From NCBI GenBank assembly GCA_018883545.1, contig JAHLEH010000006.1:1-64000 (forward strand): DNA of 64,000 bases, written 5' to 3'. The translations under genes and the position numbers were made by a program. How positions within the stretch are numbered: the first letter of the stretch is position 1; every line of letters begins with the position of its first letter. This DNA comes from Marixanthotalea marina (GTDB taxonomy: Bacteria; Bacteroidota; Bacteroidia; Flavobacteriales; Flavobacteriaceae). Under the pieces are notes generated by a model. It was not told where the DNA came from, searched no databases, and was given only the letters and a program-made list of their open reading frames with translations. Shown here in pieces: positions 35,062-43,429 of this stretch.

Positions 35062-35817
35062 ATGGAAAAACTAACCGCTTTAATTCCCGTTGGAAATGAA
35101 ATCCACAACATTGAAGAAGTGATTGCTTCCGTTGACTTTGCCGACGAAATTTTAGTGGTTGATAGTTTTAGTACTGATGGTACTTACGAAAAATCCATAG
35201 AAAAAGCGACAAAGGTTATACGGCGAGAATTTAATTACCCAGCCTCACAAAAAAACTGGGCCATACCACAGGCTAAATACGAATGGATTTTATTGATAGA
35301 CGCTGACGAGCGTGTGACTCCCGAATTAAAAGCAGAAATTATTGAAATCCTTAAAAACCCCAATCCTAATATTGTTGCCTATTGGATTGGCAGAATGAAC
35401 CACTTTATGGGTGAGCGTGTGAATTACAGTGGCTGGCGAAACGATAAAGTTATTAGGCTTTTTAAGCGTGACTTTTGCAAATACGAAGACAAATACGTAC
35501 ACGAGGAAATAATTGCAAACGGCAACGTAGGAACATTAAAAAACAAATTTTACCATAACACATACACCACTTTTGACAATTATATTGAAAAGTTGAATCG
35601 GTATGCATCATGGCAAGCAAAAGATTATGACAAAAAGATGGGGAGTATCACGCCTTATCATTTTGTTATAAAGCCTTTTTGGGGCTTTTTTAAACACTAT
35701 GTACTTCAAAGTGGGTTTCGTGATGGTTTTGTAGGATTCACTATTGGTTATTTACAAGCCTACGCCGTTTTTATGCGCTATGTAAAACTTTGGCTTTTAA
35801 GAAAAAACAGACTGTAA
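35062..35817 (+). CDS. Glycosyltransferase family 2, WaaE/KdtX-like
   Basis: This 251-residue GT-A enzyme has the N-terminal ALIPVGNEIHNIEEVIASV, the DSFSTDGT nucleotide-binding motif and the metal-binding LLIDADERV. The overall pattern (NHFMGERVNYSGWRNDKVIRLF, HEEI, FRDGFVGF) matches the WaaE group that adds a hexose to the LPS inner core. The start codon follows the previous stop with no spacer. It converges with the Kdo-kinase-like gene. Confidence 0.88.
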   Translation: MEKLTALIPVGNEIHNIEEVIASVDFADEILVVDSFSTDGTYEKSIEKATKVIRREFNYPASQKNWAIPQAKYEWILLIDADERVTPELKAEIIEILKNPNPNIVAYWIGRMNHFMGERVNYSGWRNDKVIRLFKRDFCKYEDKYVHEEIIANGNVGTLKNKFYHNTYTTFDNYIEKLNRYASWQAKDYDKKMGSITPYHFVIKPFWGFFKHYVLQSGFRDGFVGFTIGYLQAYAVFMRYVKLWLLRKNRL

Positions 35818-35819
35818 AA

Positions 35820-36572
35820 TTACTTTTTCCAAAACTTTAATTTCTTTTTTAAGCGCTTTTTCCTGTAAAAACGCTCTTGAAAGTCTTGTGTTTCCTGCCA
35901 CATCAAATTAAAAATATCCTCGAAATTGTACCCAGAACATTTGGCATATTCATCACTCATGATCTCAACCATCGATTTATGAATGGTTAATCTCGAAAAA
36001 TTCTTGATTCGTGTTTTAAAGTCAAGTTTACCAAATTTCATTCGGTTTAAATCAACCAAATAAAAATCGTAAGCATTACCATTTTTTTTTATCAGCGTAT
36101 TTCCAGGGGAATGGTCTAAAAAAAGAACACCGTTTTCATGTAGTTTAAAAGTAAAACGAGTAAACGCTCTAAGAATAGTTTCGTAGTCGGGAATATTGAA
36201 ATTATTGGTTAGATCTCTATAGGTGTAATCAACATTTAAGTGTTCACTAATGTAGAAACTTTTCTTGAATAAAAAGGGTGTAGTAAATTCATAGTAAGCA
36301 ATGGGTTGTGGAGTGCCTATCCCTAACACTTTCAATTTATTTGCATATTCAAAAGAACGTTGTGCCTTACTTTTTCTAAAAAATCTATAGGCTATTTGAT
36401 TAATTAAGTTTGGGATTTTAAATGACTTCACATTAATGGTCATTTCATCTATATAAAAAAGCTTCAATGAGTTTCTATCTTGATTGCCAAAAGGTTCGCC
36501 ATTGGTTTCAAAATTATTGATAATCTCATCGAAGATTTCCTTTTTATAATTTTCGTTTATTATGCTTTTCAT
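35820..36572 (-). CDS. LPS core (Kdo/heptose) kinase-like protein
   Basis: The protein has 250 residues and a small protein-kinase-like fold. A probable beta-3 Lys (K49 in NVKSFK), an alpha-C Glu (E75 in RSFEYANKL), a catalytic loop LDHSPGNTL (D153, N158) and a metal-binding VDLNR (D174) are in the right order. This fits the InaA/KdkA/WaaP group that phosphorylates LPS core sugars. Its location between LPS glycosyltransferases supports that. A decayed second copy of part of this gene lies at 38.5-38.6 kb. Confidence 0.85.
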   Translation of the reverse strand: MKSIINENYKKEIFDEIINNFETNGEPFGNQDRNSLKLFYIDEMTINVKSFKIPNLINQIAYRFFRKSKAQRSFEYANKLKVLGIGTPQPIAYYEFTTPFLFKKSFYISEHLNVDYTYRDLTNNFNIPDYETILRAFTRFTFKLHENGVLFLDHSPGNTLIKKNGNAYDFYLVDLNRMKFGKLDFKTRIKNFSRLTIHKSMVEIMSDEYAKCSGYNFEDIFNLMWQETQDFQERFYRKKRLKKKLKFWKK

Positions 36573-36622
36573 TTCTTAAAATTAACCCATACATTAATGC
36601 AAATGTAAAATATTAAATACTC

Positions 36623-36630
36623 TATATTTG
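36623..36630 (+). promoter_or_regulatory. Candidate -7 box of the methyltransferase gene
   Basis: TATATTTG matches TAnnTTTG, 25 bases before the ATG. The divergent spacer from the kinase-like gene is short. Confidence 0.4.
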
Positions 36631-36655
36631 TATTTAACCTCAAAACATAAATCCT

Positions 36656-37303
36656 ATGGATTATGAGAATAAAGAAGAAGGCTATTATAATAATACCCGA
36701 GAAGAAATGTTAGCCTTTTTACCAAAAAAAGTTAAAACAGTTTTAGATGTGGGCTGTGCAGACGGATCTTTTGCTGAAACCATCAAGAATAAGAGCAATG
36801 CTGAAGTTTGGGGAATTGAGTTCATGCCTGATGAGGCTGAAAAAGCAGTTTCCAAAATAGATAAAGTTTTTGTTGGGCCGTGTGAAAATCATATTGAAAA
36901 TTTACCCGATAATTATTTTGATGTAATTTATTTTAATGATGTGTTAGAGCATTTGGTTGATCCTTATAATGTTCTAAGTAAAATTAAAAGCAAACTATCA
37001 AAAAACGGTGTTGTGATAAGTTCTATCCCTAATATGAGATACCACAGCGCTCTAAAAAATCTTGTTATAAATAAAAACTGGGAGTATATGGATCATGGTA
37101 TTATGGATAAAACTCATCTTAGGTTTTTTACAAAAAAAAGTATTCGTAGCATGTTTGTAAATGCAGATTATGAAATTATCACCCATAAAGGCATAAATGC
37201 CACCAAATCAATAAAACCCTGGATTTATAATATTTTTTTCCTTTACACGGCTTTAGATATAAGATATCTTCAATATGCTACGGTTGCTAAATTAAAATCG
37301 TGA
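36656..37303 (+). CDS. Class I SAM-dependent methyltransferase
   Basis: The protein has 215 residues. The SAM-binding motif I is VLDVGCADGSFAE (about residues 25-37). The acidic motif II region is IEFMPDEAEKA, and FDVIYFNDVLEHLVDP is the post-II motif of the Methyltransf_11/23 group. The C-terminal part is hydrophobic and resembles sugar or LPS O-methyltransferases. The substrate is unknown. The LPS neighbourhood suggests a glycan or a sugar intermediate. Confidence 0.88.
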   Translation: MDYENKEEGYYNNTREEMLAFLPKKVKTVLDVGCADGSFAETIKNKSNAEVWGIEFMPDEAEKAVSKIDKVFVGPCENHIENLPDNYFDVIYFNDVLEHLVDPYNVLSKIKSKLSKNGVVISSIPNMRYHSALKNLVINKNWEYMDHGIMDKTHLRFFTKKSIRSMFVNADYEIITHKGINATKSIKPWIYNIFFLYTALDIRYLQYATVAKLKS

Positions 37304-37432
37304 GAGTTCCTGTCTTGCTTACCAAAAAGCATTATCTTGGGTGTGAAAAGCTATAGTTTATTCAACAAATTACTATTTTACAATAGTTTTGTAATTATTG
37401 CGTATTAAGTTTAAAAAACAAACCCAAAACAC

Positions 37433-38401
37433 ATGAAAATTGTAGACGTAAGTTGTATAATTATTAACTATAATACGGCCAAATATACCATAGACTGCAT
37501 TAATTCAATAGTAAGTAACACCGAGGAAACTTTTTCATACGAAATTTTGGTAATTGATAATGCATCCACAGAAACCGATTATAGGGAATTGAACAACTTT
37601 ATAATCGAAAAGAACAACAAAAGGGTTAAGTTAATAAGAAGTAAGCAGAATGTCGGCTTTGGTGCCGGGAATATGATAGGTGTTCAAAATTGCAGTCCCT
37701 GCAAATATTATGCGTTCATTAATAACGATACACTTCAGGTTAGCAATAACTGCTTGCAACATCTTAAAAATTTCATGGATACAACGCCTGATGCCGGTGT
37801 TTGTTCTCCACAAATGCTGGACGAGCATAAAAATTTCAGGGTTACTATCGACCATTTTTCAACCTTACAAAGAGAAATATTCAGAAGGGCTTTTCTTGAA
37901 TTTTTGTTTCCAAAAACCTATTTAAAAAGAAAGAAAACCTACCAAAACCCAACTAAGGTGCATTATGTACAAGGCTCCTTTATGTTTGTAGACGCTGTAA
38001 GTTTTAATAATGTAGGAGGGTTTGACACCAACTTATTTCTGTATTATGAAGAATCGGATATTAGTCTTAGGTTGCTTAAAATGAAAAAAAAATACACCTA
38101 TTTAATTCCTAGCTTGGAATACATACACTATAAAAGCAAAAGCATTAATAGAAATATTGATATAAAAATTGAACAAAAAATTTCTTTGCTCTATTACATC
38201 AATAAGCATCATGGTTGGTTTCATCATAAAATTCTACTGGTATACTATTCTATTAGATATTTTTTCACTTCTATAGTTAAACCTAAATATTGGAAGTTAT
38301 TTCTAACCTTTTTAGTTGGGGCTCCTTTATCTAAATCCATTAAATTCAACCAACCAATAATTGAATTTGAAAATGCAAACCGAAATAAACAATACGCTTA
38401 A
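37433..38401 (+). CDS. Glycosyltransferase family 2 (rhamnosyltransferase-like)
   Basis: This 322-residue GT-A enzyme begins VSCIIINYNTAKYTIDCINSI and has the LVIDNAST nucleotide motif, NVGFGAGNM, FINNDT as the DxD-like metal site, and the acceptor-side FMFVDAVSFNNVGGFDTNLFLYYEESDISLRL. This is the pattern of the rhamnosyl/galactofuranosyl GT2 group. The C-terminal third is basic with a hydrophobic stretch, suggesting membrane association. A small overlapping ORF starts within its last codons. Confidence 0.9.
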   Translation: MKIVDVSCIIINYNTAKYTIDCINSIVSNTEETFSYEILVIDNASTETDYRELNNFIIEKNNKRVKLIRSKQNVGFGAGNMIGVQNCSPCKYYAFINNDTLQVSNNCLQHLKNFMDTTPDAGVCSPQMLDEHKNFRVTIDHFSTLQREIFRRAFLEFLFPKTYLKRKKTYQNPTKVHYVQGSFMFVDAVSFNNVGGFDTNLFLYYEESDISLRLLKMKKKYTYLIPSLEYIHYKSKSINRNIDIKIEQKISLLYYINKHHGWFHHKILLVYYSIRYFFTSIVKPKYWKLFLTFLVGAPLSKSIKFNQPIIEFENANRNKQYA

Positions 38402-38516
38402 AGCTCTAAAAAATGGTAGATGGAACCCATTCTATATCCTATTAATACTGTTCGGAGCATTGGCTATGATGCATCTAGCTATAAAAAACACATCAACTGA
38501 AACAGCGTTAAGATAA
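38373..38516 (+). CDS. Small ORF with one membrane segment (doubtful gene)
   Basis: This 47-codon ORF starts inside the previous glycosyltransferase gene (29 bases of overlap). It reads MQTEINNTLKALKNG, then a hydrophobic stretch (FYILLILFGALAMMHLAI) and a short polar tail. The first 17 bases are identical to the start of tsaC at 39913, and the first 15 residues share 10 identities with TsaC (MQTEIKNALETLKEG). It may be a real small membrane protein or a recombination scar. I recognise no family. Confidence 0.35.
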   Translation: MQTEINNTLKALKNGRWNPFYILLILFGALAMMHLAIKNTSTETALR

Positions 38517-38726
38517 CATTATACATATTCTCAATCTAGCTAACTTTTTAGCATACTTAAAGAAGCGTTGCGCTTTACTTTTCCTAAAAAATATGCAATC
38601 TAATTGGTTGATGTCCTTTACTTCTAAAATTATCTATAACTTCATCTTAAAAAAGAGGTTCTTGCTTTGAAATCGGTAGCTATTTCTTTCTTTGTTGTTA
38701 TATTAATCAACACTTTCTTTTCTAAA
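38402..38726. other. Debris-rich spacer between the GT2 and GT4 genes
   Basis: This 325-bp stretch has no full-length gene. It holds most of the doubtful 47-codon ORF on the plus strand and, on the minus strand, a decayed fragment homologous to the LPS kinase-like gene at 35.8-36.6 kb. Nothing else was recognised. Confidence 0.6.
38541..38625 (-). pseudogene. Relic of a second LPS kinase-like gene
   Basis: Read on the minus strand, this stretch encodes INQLDCIFFRKSKAQRFF followed by KYAKKLARLRI. It aligns with residues about 57-85 of the kinase-like protein at 35820-36572 (INQIAYRFFRKSKAQRSF, EYANKLKVLGI). DNA similarity is also visible between the regions around 36350-36410 and 38565-38620. 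In-frame stops and the absence of the catalytic loop show it is a non-functional fragment. Confidence 0.75.
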
Positions 38727-39835
38727 TTATTTATTGCTCAATACTTCTTTGTACACCTTTAATGTGTTTGCAGAACATTGGGACGTAGTAAACTTTTCAA
38801 ACAATAATTTATGAGATCTCTCGATAAAAAGTTGTTGCTTTTCTTTATCTAAAGCAAAATTTTTTAAGTGCTTAGCTAAAGTTTCAGCATCCCTAACCTC
38901 AGCTAATAAGCCATTGTATTCATGTGTTATGGCCTCTGGAACACCCCCAGCTTTAGTGCTTACAACCGGAATTCTTTTTAAGAATGCTTCATAAATAGTT
39001 ATTGGCAAACCTTCACGTTCGGAAGTCATCAAATAAATATCCATTTGGTCTATCAGGTTCACCGCATTCTCTATAAAACCGGTAACCGTAATGTATTTTT
39101 CTAAATTATACTTTTCTATTAGTGGCAAAAACTCATTAGAGTATTTACCCTTAACACCTATTTGTATAACGTGCATATTGGTAACGCCCAAATCGTGCAC
39201 CAATATGTTGAGCATTTCAATTAATGTAACTAAATCTTTGGCTCTAGTATGCGTGGCTATATTGCCAACTAAAACCACATCTTTAGAAATATTATAAGTT
39301 TCCCTAAGATTGATGTTGCTTTTTGGAGTTGGTTCTACTTTAATACCATCATAAACCACACATAGTTTATGATGGTTTTTCGGTTTTAATACAGATTTGA
39401 AAGACTTCAATACTGCTTCTGAAACACAAATAACCTTGTTTATACTCTTATGATTGTATTTAAATATACTAAGCTGGTTTTTTTTAACTACAATACCTTT
39501 TTTAGAATATACGATAGGGGTATTTATACCGTAAATCATATCTGCTATTACACTAAAAGTTACAGAATTACTATTATGCAAGTGAATGACATTTGGTTTA
39601 AATTCTTTAACCACATCATTAAAACTTTTTGCGTATTTAAAATACAAACCTTTTTTGTTGACAAAAGTTGGTAATTTAAGCCAAGCTTTTCAGCCTTTTC
39701 ATGCAATGGTGATTTTGGCACACACAAGAGCACGTTAGTAACATCTAATTTTTCCAGTCCGTAAATAAGATCAATCATTTGCTGCTCGTTACCTCCCCAG
39801 GCATTGGCTCCAGAAACTTGTAAGACTTTCATCAT
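38727..39835 (-). pseudogene. Glycosyltransferase family 4 gene split by a one-base frameshift
   Basis: Two overlapping minus-strand frames form one GT4/GT1 protein of about 369 residues. The N-terminal frame runs from the ATG at 39835 (MMKVLQVSGANAWGGNEQQM) to LLSTKK. The other frame continues LYFKYAKSFNDVVKEFKPNVIHLHNSNS to the stop at 38727. It includes the donor-site motif MTSEREGLPITIYEAFLKRIPVVST and GGVPEAI. The change of frame falls at the run of six T (plus strand) at 39651-39656, where seven would restore the frame. This is either a true inactivating indel or a homopolymer sequencing error. By context it belongs to LPS or polysaccharide synthesis. Confidence 0.85.
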
Positions 39836-39899
39836 TAAAATTTAAAAAAAAGGGTAAATATAAATTAAAATTAATTTATACTTATGTTGGATTGTTTGC

Positions 39900-39907
39900 T
39901 ATTTTTG
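39900..39907 (+). promoter_or_regulatory. Candidate -7 box of tsaC
   Basis: TATTTTTG matches TAnnTTTG and ends 5 bases before the chosen ATG at 39913. It overlaps the longer alternative start at 39892, which argues against that start. Confidence 0.4.
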
Positions 39908-39912
39908 GCCTT

Positions 39913-40473
39913 ATGCAAACCGAAATAAAAAACGCTTTAGAAACTTTAAAAGAAGGCGGACTCATACTCTACCCTACCGATACCGTTTGGGGCATTGGGT
40001 GCGATGCAACTAACACGGAAGCAGTTAAAAAAATATTCGAGCTAAAAAAACGTAACGACAGCAAGGCTCTTATTTGTTTAGTGGTAGACGATAGAATGCT
40101 TAAAAAATATGTCAAGCAAATACCCGAGGCCGCTTTTAGTATTTTAGATGTAGCCGACAACCCTATTACTATCATCTACGATAATGCCCAAAACTTGGCC
40201 AACAATCTAATCGCTGAGGATGGCACCATTGCTATTAGAATTCCCAATGATGATTTTTGTTTTCAATTACTTAGAAAATTCAATGGCGCCATAGTATCTA
40301 CCTCGGCTAATATTAGTGGAGAACCAACGCCCAAATCGTTTAAAGAAATAGCTCCAGAGGTTTTAAAAGGTGTAGACTATGTTGTAAATTTGCATCGCGA
40401 AAAAATCTGCTCAAAGCCATCGTCTATAATTAAACTTAGCAATAATGGCGTTGTAAAGATAATTCGCGAGTAA
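39913..40473 (+). CDS. tsaC: L-threonylcarbamoyladenylate synthase (Sua5/YrdC/YwlC family)
   Basis: This enzyme makes threonylcarbamoyl-AMP from threonine, bicarbonate and ATP for the t6A37 modification of tRNAs reading ANN codons. The ATG at 39913 gives 186 residues starting MQTEIKNALETLKEGG. The YrdC signature LILYPTDTVWGIGCDATN is followed by KKRNDSKALICLV, the IAIRIPND strand and the STSANISGEPTP loop. It lacks the C-terminal Sua5 domain, so it is the short TsaC type. Confidence 0.95.
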   Translation: MQTEIKNALETLKEGGLILYPTDTVWGIGCDATNTEAVKKIFELKKRNDSKALICLVVDDRMLKKYVKQIPEAAFSILDVADNPITIIYDNAQNLANNLIAEDGTIAIRIPNDDFCFQLLRKFNGAIVSTSANISGEPTPKSFKEIAPEVLKGVDYVVNLHREKICSKPSSIIKLSNNGVVKIIRE

Positions 40474-40519
40474 ATTATAGCCACAAACAGCTGTAAATCA
40501 ATTTAGTTTGTTTGGCAAA

Positions 40520-41965
40520 ATGAAAATGAATTATAAAAAGGCTTTACATCATCCTATATTTGAAATCGTATCTCAAACAGCCAAAGAACTAAATCTTGAA
40601 GCTTACGTTATAGGCGGTTTTGTACGCGATTATATTTTACAAAGAGGCTCTGCCAAAGATATCGATATTGTTACGGTTGGCGATGGTATAAAGTTAGCTA
40701 AACAAGTTTCTAAAAAACTGCCCAATAAACCCAAAGTACAAGTATTCAAGACATATGGCACGGCCATGTTAAAGTTTGATGACGCTGAAATTGAATTTGT
40801 TGGTGCCAGAAAAGAATCTTACGATGAAAACAGTAGAAATCCATCGGTTGAAAGTGGCTCTTTGGTAGATGACCAAAACCGAAGGGATTTTACCATTAAT
40901 GCATTGGCTTTGAATTTAGACAAAGATAAATTCGGCGATTTATTGGATCCGTTCAATGGCATACAAGATTTAGAAAAGAAAATAATCCGTACCCCTCTAA
41001 ATCCAGATATTACTTATAGCGATGACCCGTTGCGCATGTTACGTGCCATTCGTTTTGCTACACAATTAGGATTTAAAATCGAAAATGAGTCATTAAAGGC
41101 CATTGAAAGAAACAACAATAGAATAAAAATCATAACCAAAGAGCGCATTGTTGTTGAACTGAACAAAATCCTAGAAAGCAGCAAACCGTCAACCGGCTTT
41201 CTACTTTTAGAAAGAACAGGGTTGCTCAATCATATTTTGCCAGAGTTGACTGCCCTAAAAGGCATTGATGAAGTAGAAGGTCAACGTCATAAGGACAATT
41301 TTTACCACACGCTGGAAGTTGTAGACAATATAGCCAAAAACACCGACAATCTCTGGTTACGTTGGGCGGCTTTGTTACACGATATTGGCAAAGCGCCAAC
41401 AAAAAAATTTCATAAAAAAATTGGTTGGACCTTTCACGGACATGAATTTGAAGGCTCAAAAATGGTCTATAGGTTATTTAAAAGACTGCGGTTGCCATTA
41501 AACGATAAAATGAAGTTTGTTCAAAAAATGGTGTTTATGAGTTCGCGCCCCATTGCATTGGCAAATGAAGAAGTTACAGATTCCGCCGTACGTCGCTTAA
41601 TTTTTGATGCCGGCGATTATGTAGATGATTTGATGACACTTTGTGAAGCTGACATCACTACCAAAAATCCTAAAAAATTCAAGAAATACCATAACAACTT
41701 TAAGATTGTTCGTGAAAAAATAGTAGAGGTAGAAGAACGCGACCATGTGCGCAATTTTCAACCACCTATTTCGGGCGAGGAAATCATGGAGACCTTTAAC
41801 TTACAGCCTTCAAGAGAAATCGGGATTATTAAAGACACCATTAAAGAAGCTATTTTAGAGGGTGATATACCCAATGAGTATGAAGCTGCTTATCAATTGA
41901 TGCTCAAAGAAGGGAAGCGATTGGGATTAAAAGTAATAAAGGTTCAAAGCAACAAAGACTCATAG
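40520..41965 (+). CDS. cca: CCA tRNA nucleotidyltransferase / poly(A) polymerase family with HD domain
   Basis: This class II nucleotidyltransferase has 481 residues from the ATG at 40520; the TTG at 40508 or the ATG at 40526 are alternatives. The head domain has [13 protein letters not shown] and the catalytic [10 protein letters not shown], followed by [28 protein letters not shown] (neck), and a C-terminal HD domain ([22 protein letters not shown]). It adds or repairs the 3' CCA end of tRNAs. The S23-type small gene follows after 4 bases. Confidence 0.94.
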   Translation: MKMNYKKALHHPIFEIVSQTAKELNLEAYVIGGFVRDYILQRGSAKDIDIVTVGDGIKLAKQVSKKLPNKPKVQVFKTYGTAMLKFDDAEIEFVGARKESYDENSRNPSVESGSLVDDQNRRDFTINALALNLDKDKFGDLLDPFNGIQDLEKKIIRTPLNPDITYSDDPLRMLRAIRFATQLGFKIENESLKAIERNNNRIKIITKERIVVELNKILESSKPSTGFLLLERTGLLNHILPELTALKGIDEVEGQRHKDNFYHTLEVVDNIAKNTDNLWLRWAALLHDIGKAPTKKFHKKIGWTFHGHEFEGSKMVYRLFKRLRLPLNDKMKFVQKMVFMSSRPIALANEEVTDSAVRRLIFDAGDYVDDLMTLCEADITTKNPKKFKKYHNNFKIVREKIVEVEERDHVRNFQPPISGEEIMETFNLQPSREIGIIKDTIKEAILEGDIPNEYEAAYQLMLKEGKRLGLKVIKVQSNKDS

Positions 41966-41969
41966 TGGC

Positions 41970-42332
41970 ATGGAAAATAGCAAAACTTTCAGAAAACTAC
42001 TTGTTTGGCAAAAATCGATGGTTTTGGTCACAGATATTTACAAAGAAGTTAAAATTTTTCCCCAAGATGAACAATATGCACTAACATCTCAAATTAAAAG
42101 ATCAGCTACATCTATACCTAGTAATATTGCAGAAGGTTATGGGAGAGATGGGAAAAAAGATTATTTAAGATTCTTAAATATTGCTTTAAGCTCTTTATTT
42201 GAATTACAAACCCAAATTGAAATTGCATACAATTTACAGTTTTTGAAAGAAGACAATTTCAATAAACTTTATGAAAGTACAAGAGAAATAGAACGAATGC
42301 TAACCAGTTTCATTAAAAAAATCAAAGCCTAA
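41970..42332 (+). CDS. Four-helix bundle protein (23S rRNA intervening sequence/S23 family)
   Basis: This 120-residue all-helical protein shows the family strings LLVWQKSMVLVTDIYKEVK, FPQDEQYALTSQIKRSATSIPSNIAEGYGR, YLRFLNIALSSLFELQTQIEIA and a C-terminal helix. Relatives were first found as ORFs in 23S rRNA intervening sequences, and in Bacteroidota they occur scattered on chromosomes with no known role. It sits between cca and ctaA, and its stop codon is immediately followed by a five-copy octamer repeat, so it may be an inserted unit. Confidence 0.9.
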   Translation: MENSKTFRKLLVWQKSMVLVTDIYKEVKIFPQDEQYALTSQIKRSATSIPSNIAEGYGRDGKKDYLRFLNIALSSLFELQTQIEIAYNLQFLKEDNFNKLYESTREIERMLTSFIKKIKA

Positions 42333-42333
42333 A

Positions 42334-42373
42334 ACTTTGAAACTTTGAAACTTTGAAACTTTGAAACTTTGAA
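42334..42373 (+). repeat. Five-copy octamer microsatellite (ACTTTGAA)n
   Basis: Five perfect tandem copies of ACTTTGAA begin 1 base after the four-helix gene's stop codon and run into the first codons of ctaA. Each unit carries a TTG, and the last one is the only plausible ctaA start codon. Confidence 0.95.
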
Positions 42374-43391
42374 AAAAACAAAAGACAACAAAAAAGTAAT
42401 TTACTGGTTGTTAACCGGTTGCTTTTTAATATTCGTTATGGTTGTTGTGGGAGGAATAACCAGATTAACACATTCTGGTTTATCAATTTCCAATTACAAA
42501 CTTATTTCGGGCACATTGCCACCTATGAACGAAACCGAATGGCACGAAGCATTCGATTTATATAAGCAATATCCAGAATACCAAAAATTGAACAACCATT
42601 TTACACTCGAGGATTTTAAAGATATTTATTTCTGGGAATGGCTGCACCGCCTTATTGGCAGATTTATAGGTATTGTATTTTTTATTCCATTTCTATATTT
42701 TCTAATCACCAAACAGCTTACCAGGCCCACTATTAAAAAGTCCATCATTCTTTTGTGCATGGGTGCTTTTCAAGGTTTTTTAGGCTGGTACATGGTTAAA
42801 AGTGGTTTAGTAGACAATCCCGATGTTAGTCATTATAGATTGGCGGCGCATTTAACAACGGCCTTTATAACTTTTGCTTACACATTTTGGGTTGCTCTTG
42901 ATTTAATGTTTCCTAAAGAAAAAAATATAAACAAAAAATTTAGGAATTTAATTCGCTGGGGACTAGCCCTTTTACTGCTACAAATTATTTACGGGGCATT
43001 TGTCGCCGGATTAGATGCCGGTTTCATCCACAACCATTGGCCTTTAATGAGCGAAGGCAAATTTATGCACCAAACGGTTTATATTGAACAAAATCCGTTA
43101 TACAAAAACTTTATTGAAGGCAAAAGCGGCGTACAGTTTGTTCACAGAACCTTGGCTTATTTTGTAGTGCTTATCATTTTTGTTATTTGGTACAAATCCA
43201 AAAAACTATCGCTTACCAAATACCAATCAAATGGTTTAGACGGTTTATTGGTTATGGTTGGTATTCAATTTGTGTTGGGTGTACTCACGCTTATACTAGG
43301 CGTCCCTGTTTGGCTAGGGGTTGTACACCAAGTTGGCGCTTTTATTCTTTTAAGTTTTATGACATTTAGCTTGCATAGATTCAGCAAATAA
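42369..43391 (+). CDS. ctaA: Heme A synthase (COX15/CtaA family)
   Basis: This integral membrane protein of 340 residues has about eight TM helices and oxidises heme O to heme A for cytochrome c oxidase. Family motifs are VVVGGITRLTHSGLSI in TM1, the GTLPPMNETEWHEAF loop, FKDIYFWEWLHRLIGR with the heme-ligand His, LAAHLTTAFI, VQFVHRTLAYF and VWLGVVHQVGAFIL. An in-frame stop lies just upstream and no ATG precedes TM1, so translation probably begins at TTG 42369 within the octamer repeat. Confidence 0.93.
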   Translation: MKKTKDNKKVIYWLLTGCFLIFVMVVVGGITRLTHSGLSISNYKLISGTLPPMNETEWHEAFDLYKQYPEYQKLNNHFTLEDFKDIYFWEWLHRLIGRFIGIVFFIPFLYFLITKQLTRPTIKKSIILLCMGAFQGFLGWYMVKSGLVDNPDVSHYRLAAHLTTAFITFAYTFWVALDLMFPKEKNINKKFRNLIRWGLALLLLQIIYGAFVAGLDAGFIHNHWPLMSEGKFMHQTVYIEQNPLYKNFIEGKSGVQFVHRTLAYFVVLIIFVIWYKSKKLSLTKYQSNGLDGLLVMVGIQFVLGVLTLILGVPVWLGVVHQVGAFILLSFMTFSLHRFSK

Positions 43392-43404
43392 TTTTAAAAA
43401 AACA

Positions 43405-43412
43405 TACATTTG
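43405..43412 (+). promoter_or_regulatory. Candidate -7 box of the pRiA4b ORF-3-like gene
   Basis: TACATTTG matches TAnnTTTG, 17 bases before the start codon, in the short spacer after ctaA. Confidence 0.35.
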
Positions 43413-43429
43413 CAATATAATTTTCAACC

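Noticed and set aside
38727-39835. Programmed ribosomal frameshifting in the GT4 gene
   Set aside because: GT4 enzymes are not known to use it, and the A6 run lacks a clear stimulatory structure or slippery heptamer pattern. An indel or sequencing error is simpler.
42334-42373. Tandem octamers as a CRISPR or iteron array
   Set aside because: There are no spacers and no cas or replication gene nearby, and the unit is too short for a CRISPR repeat. It is a plain microsatellite.
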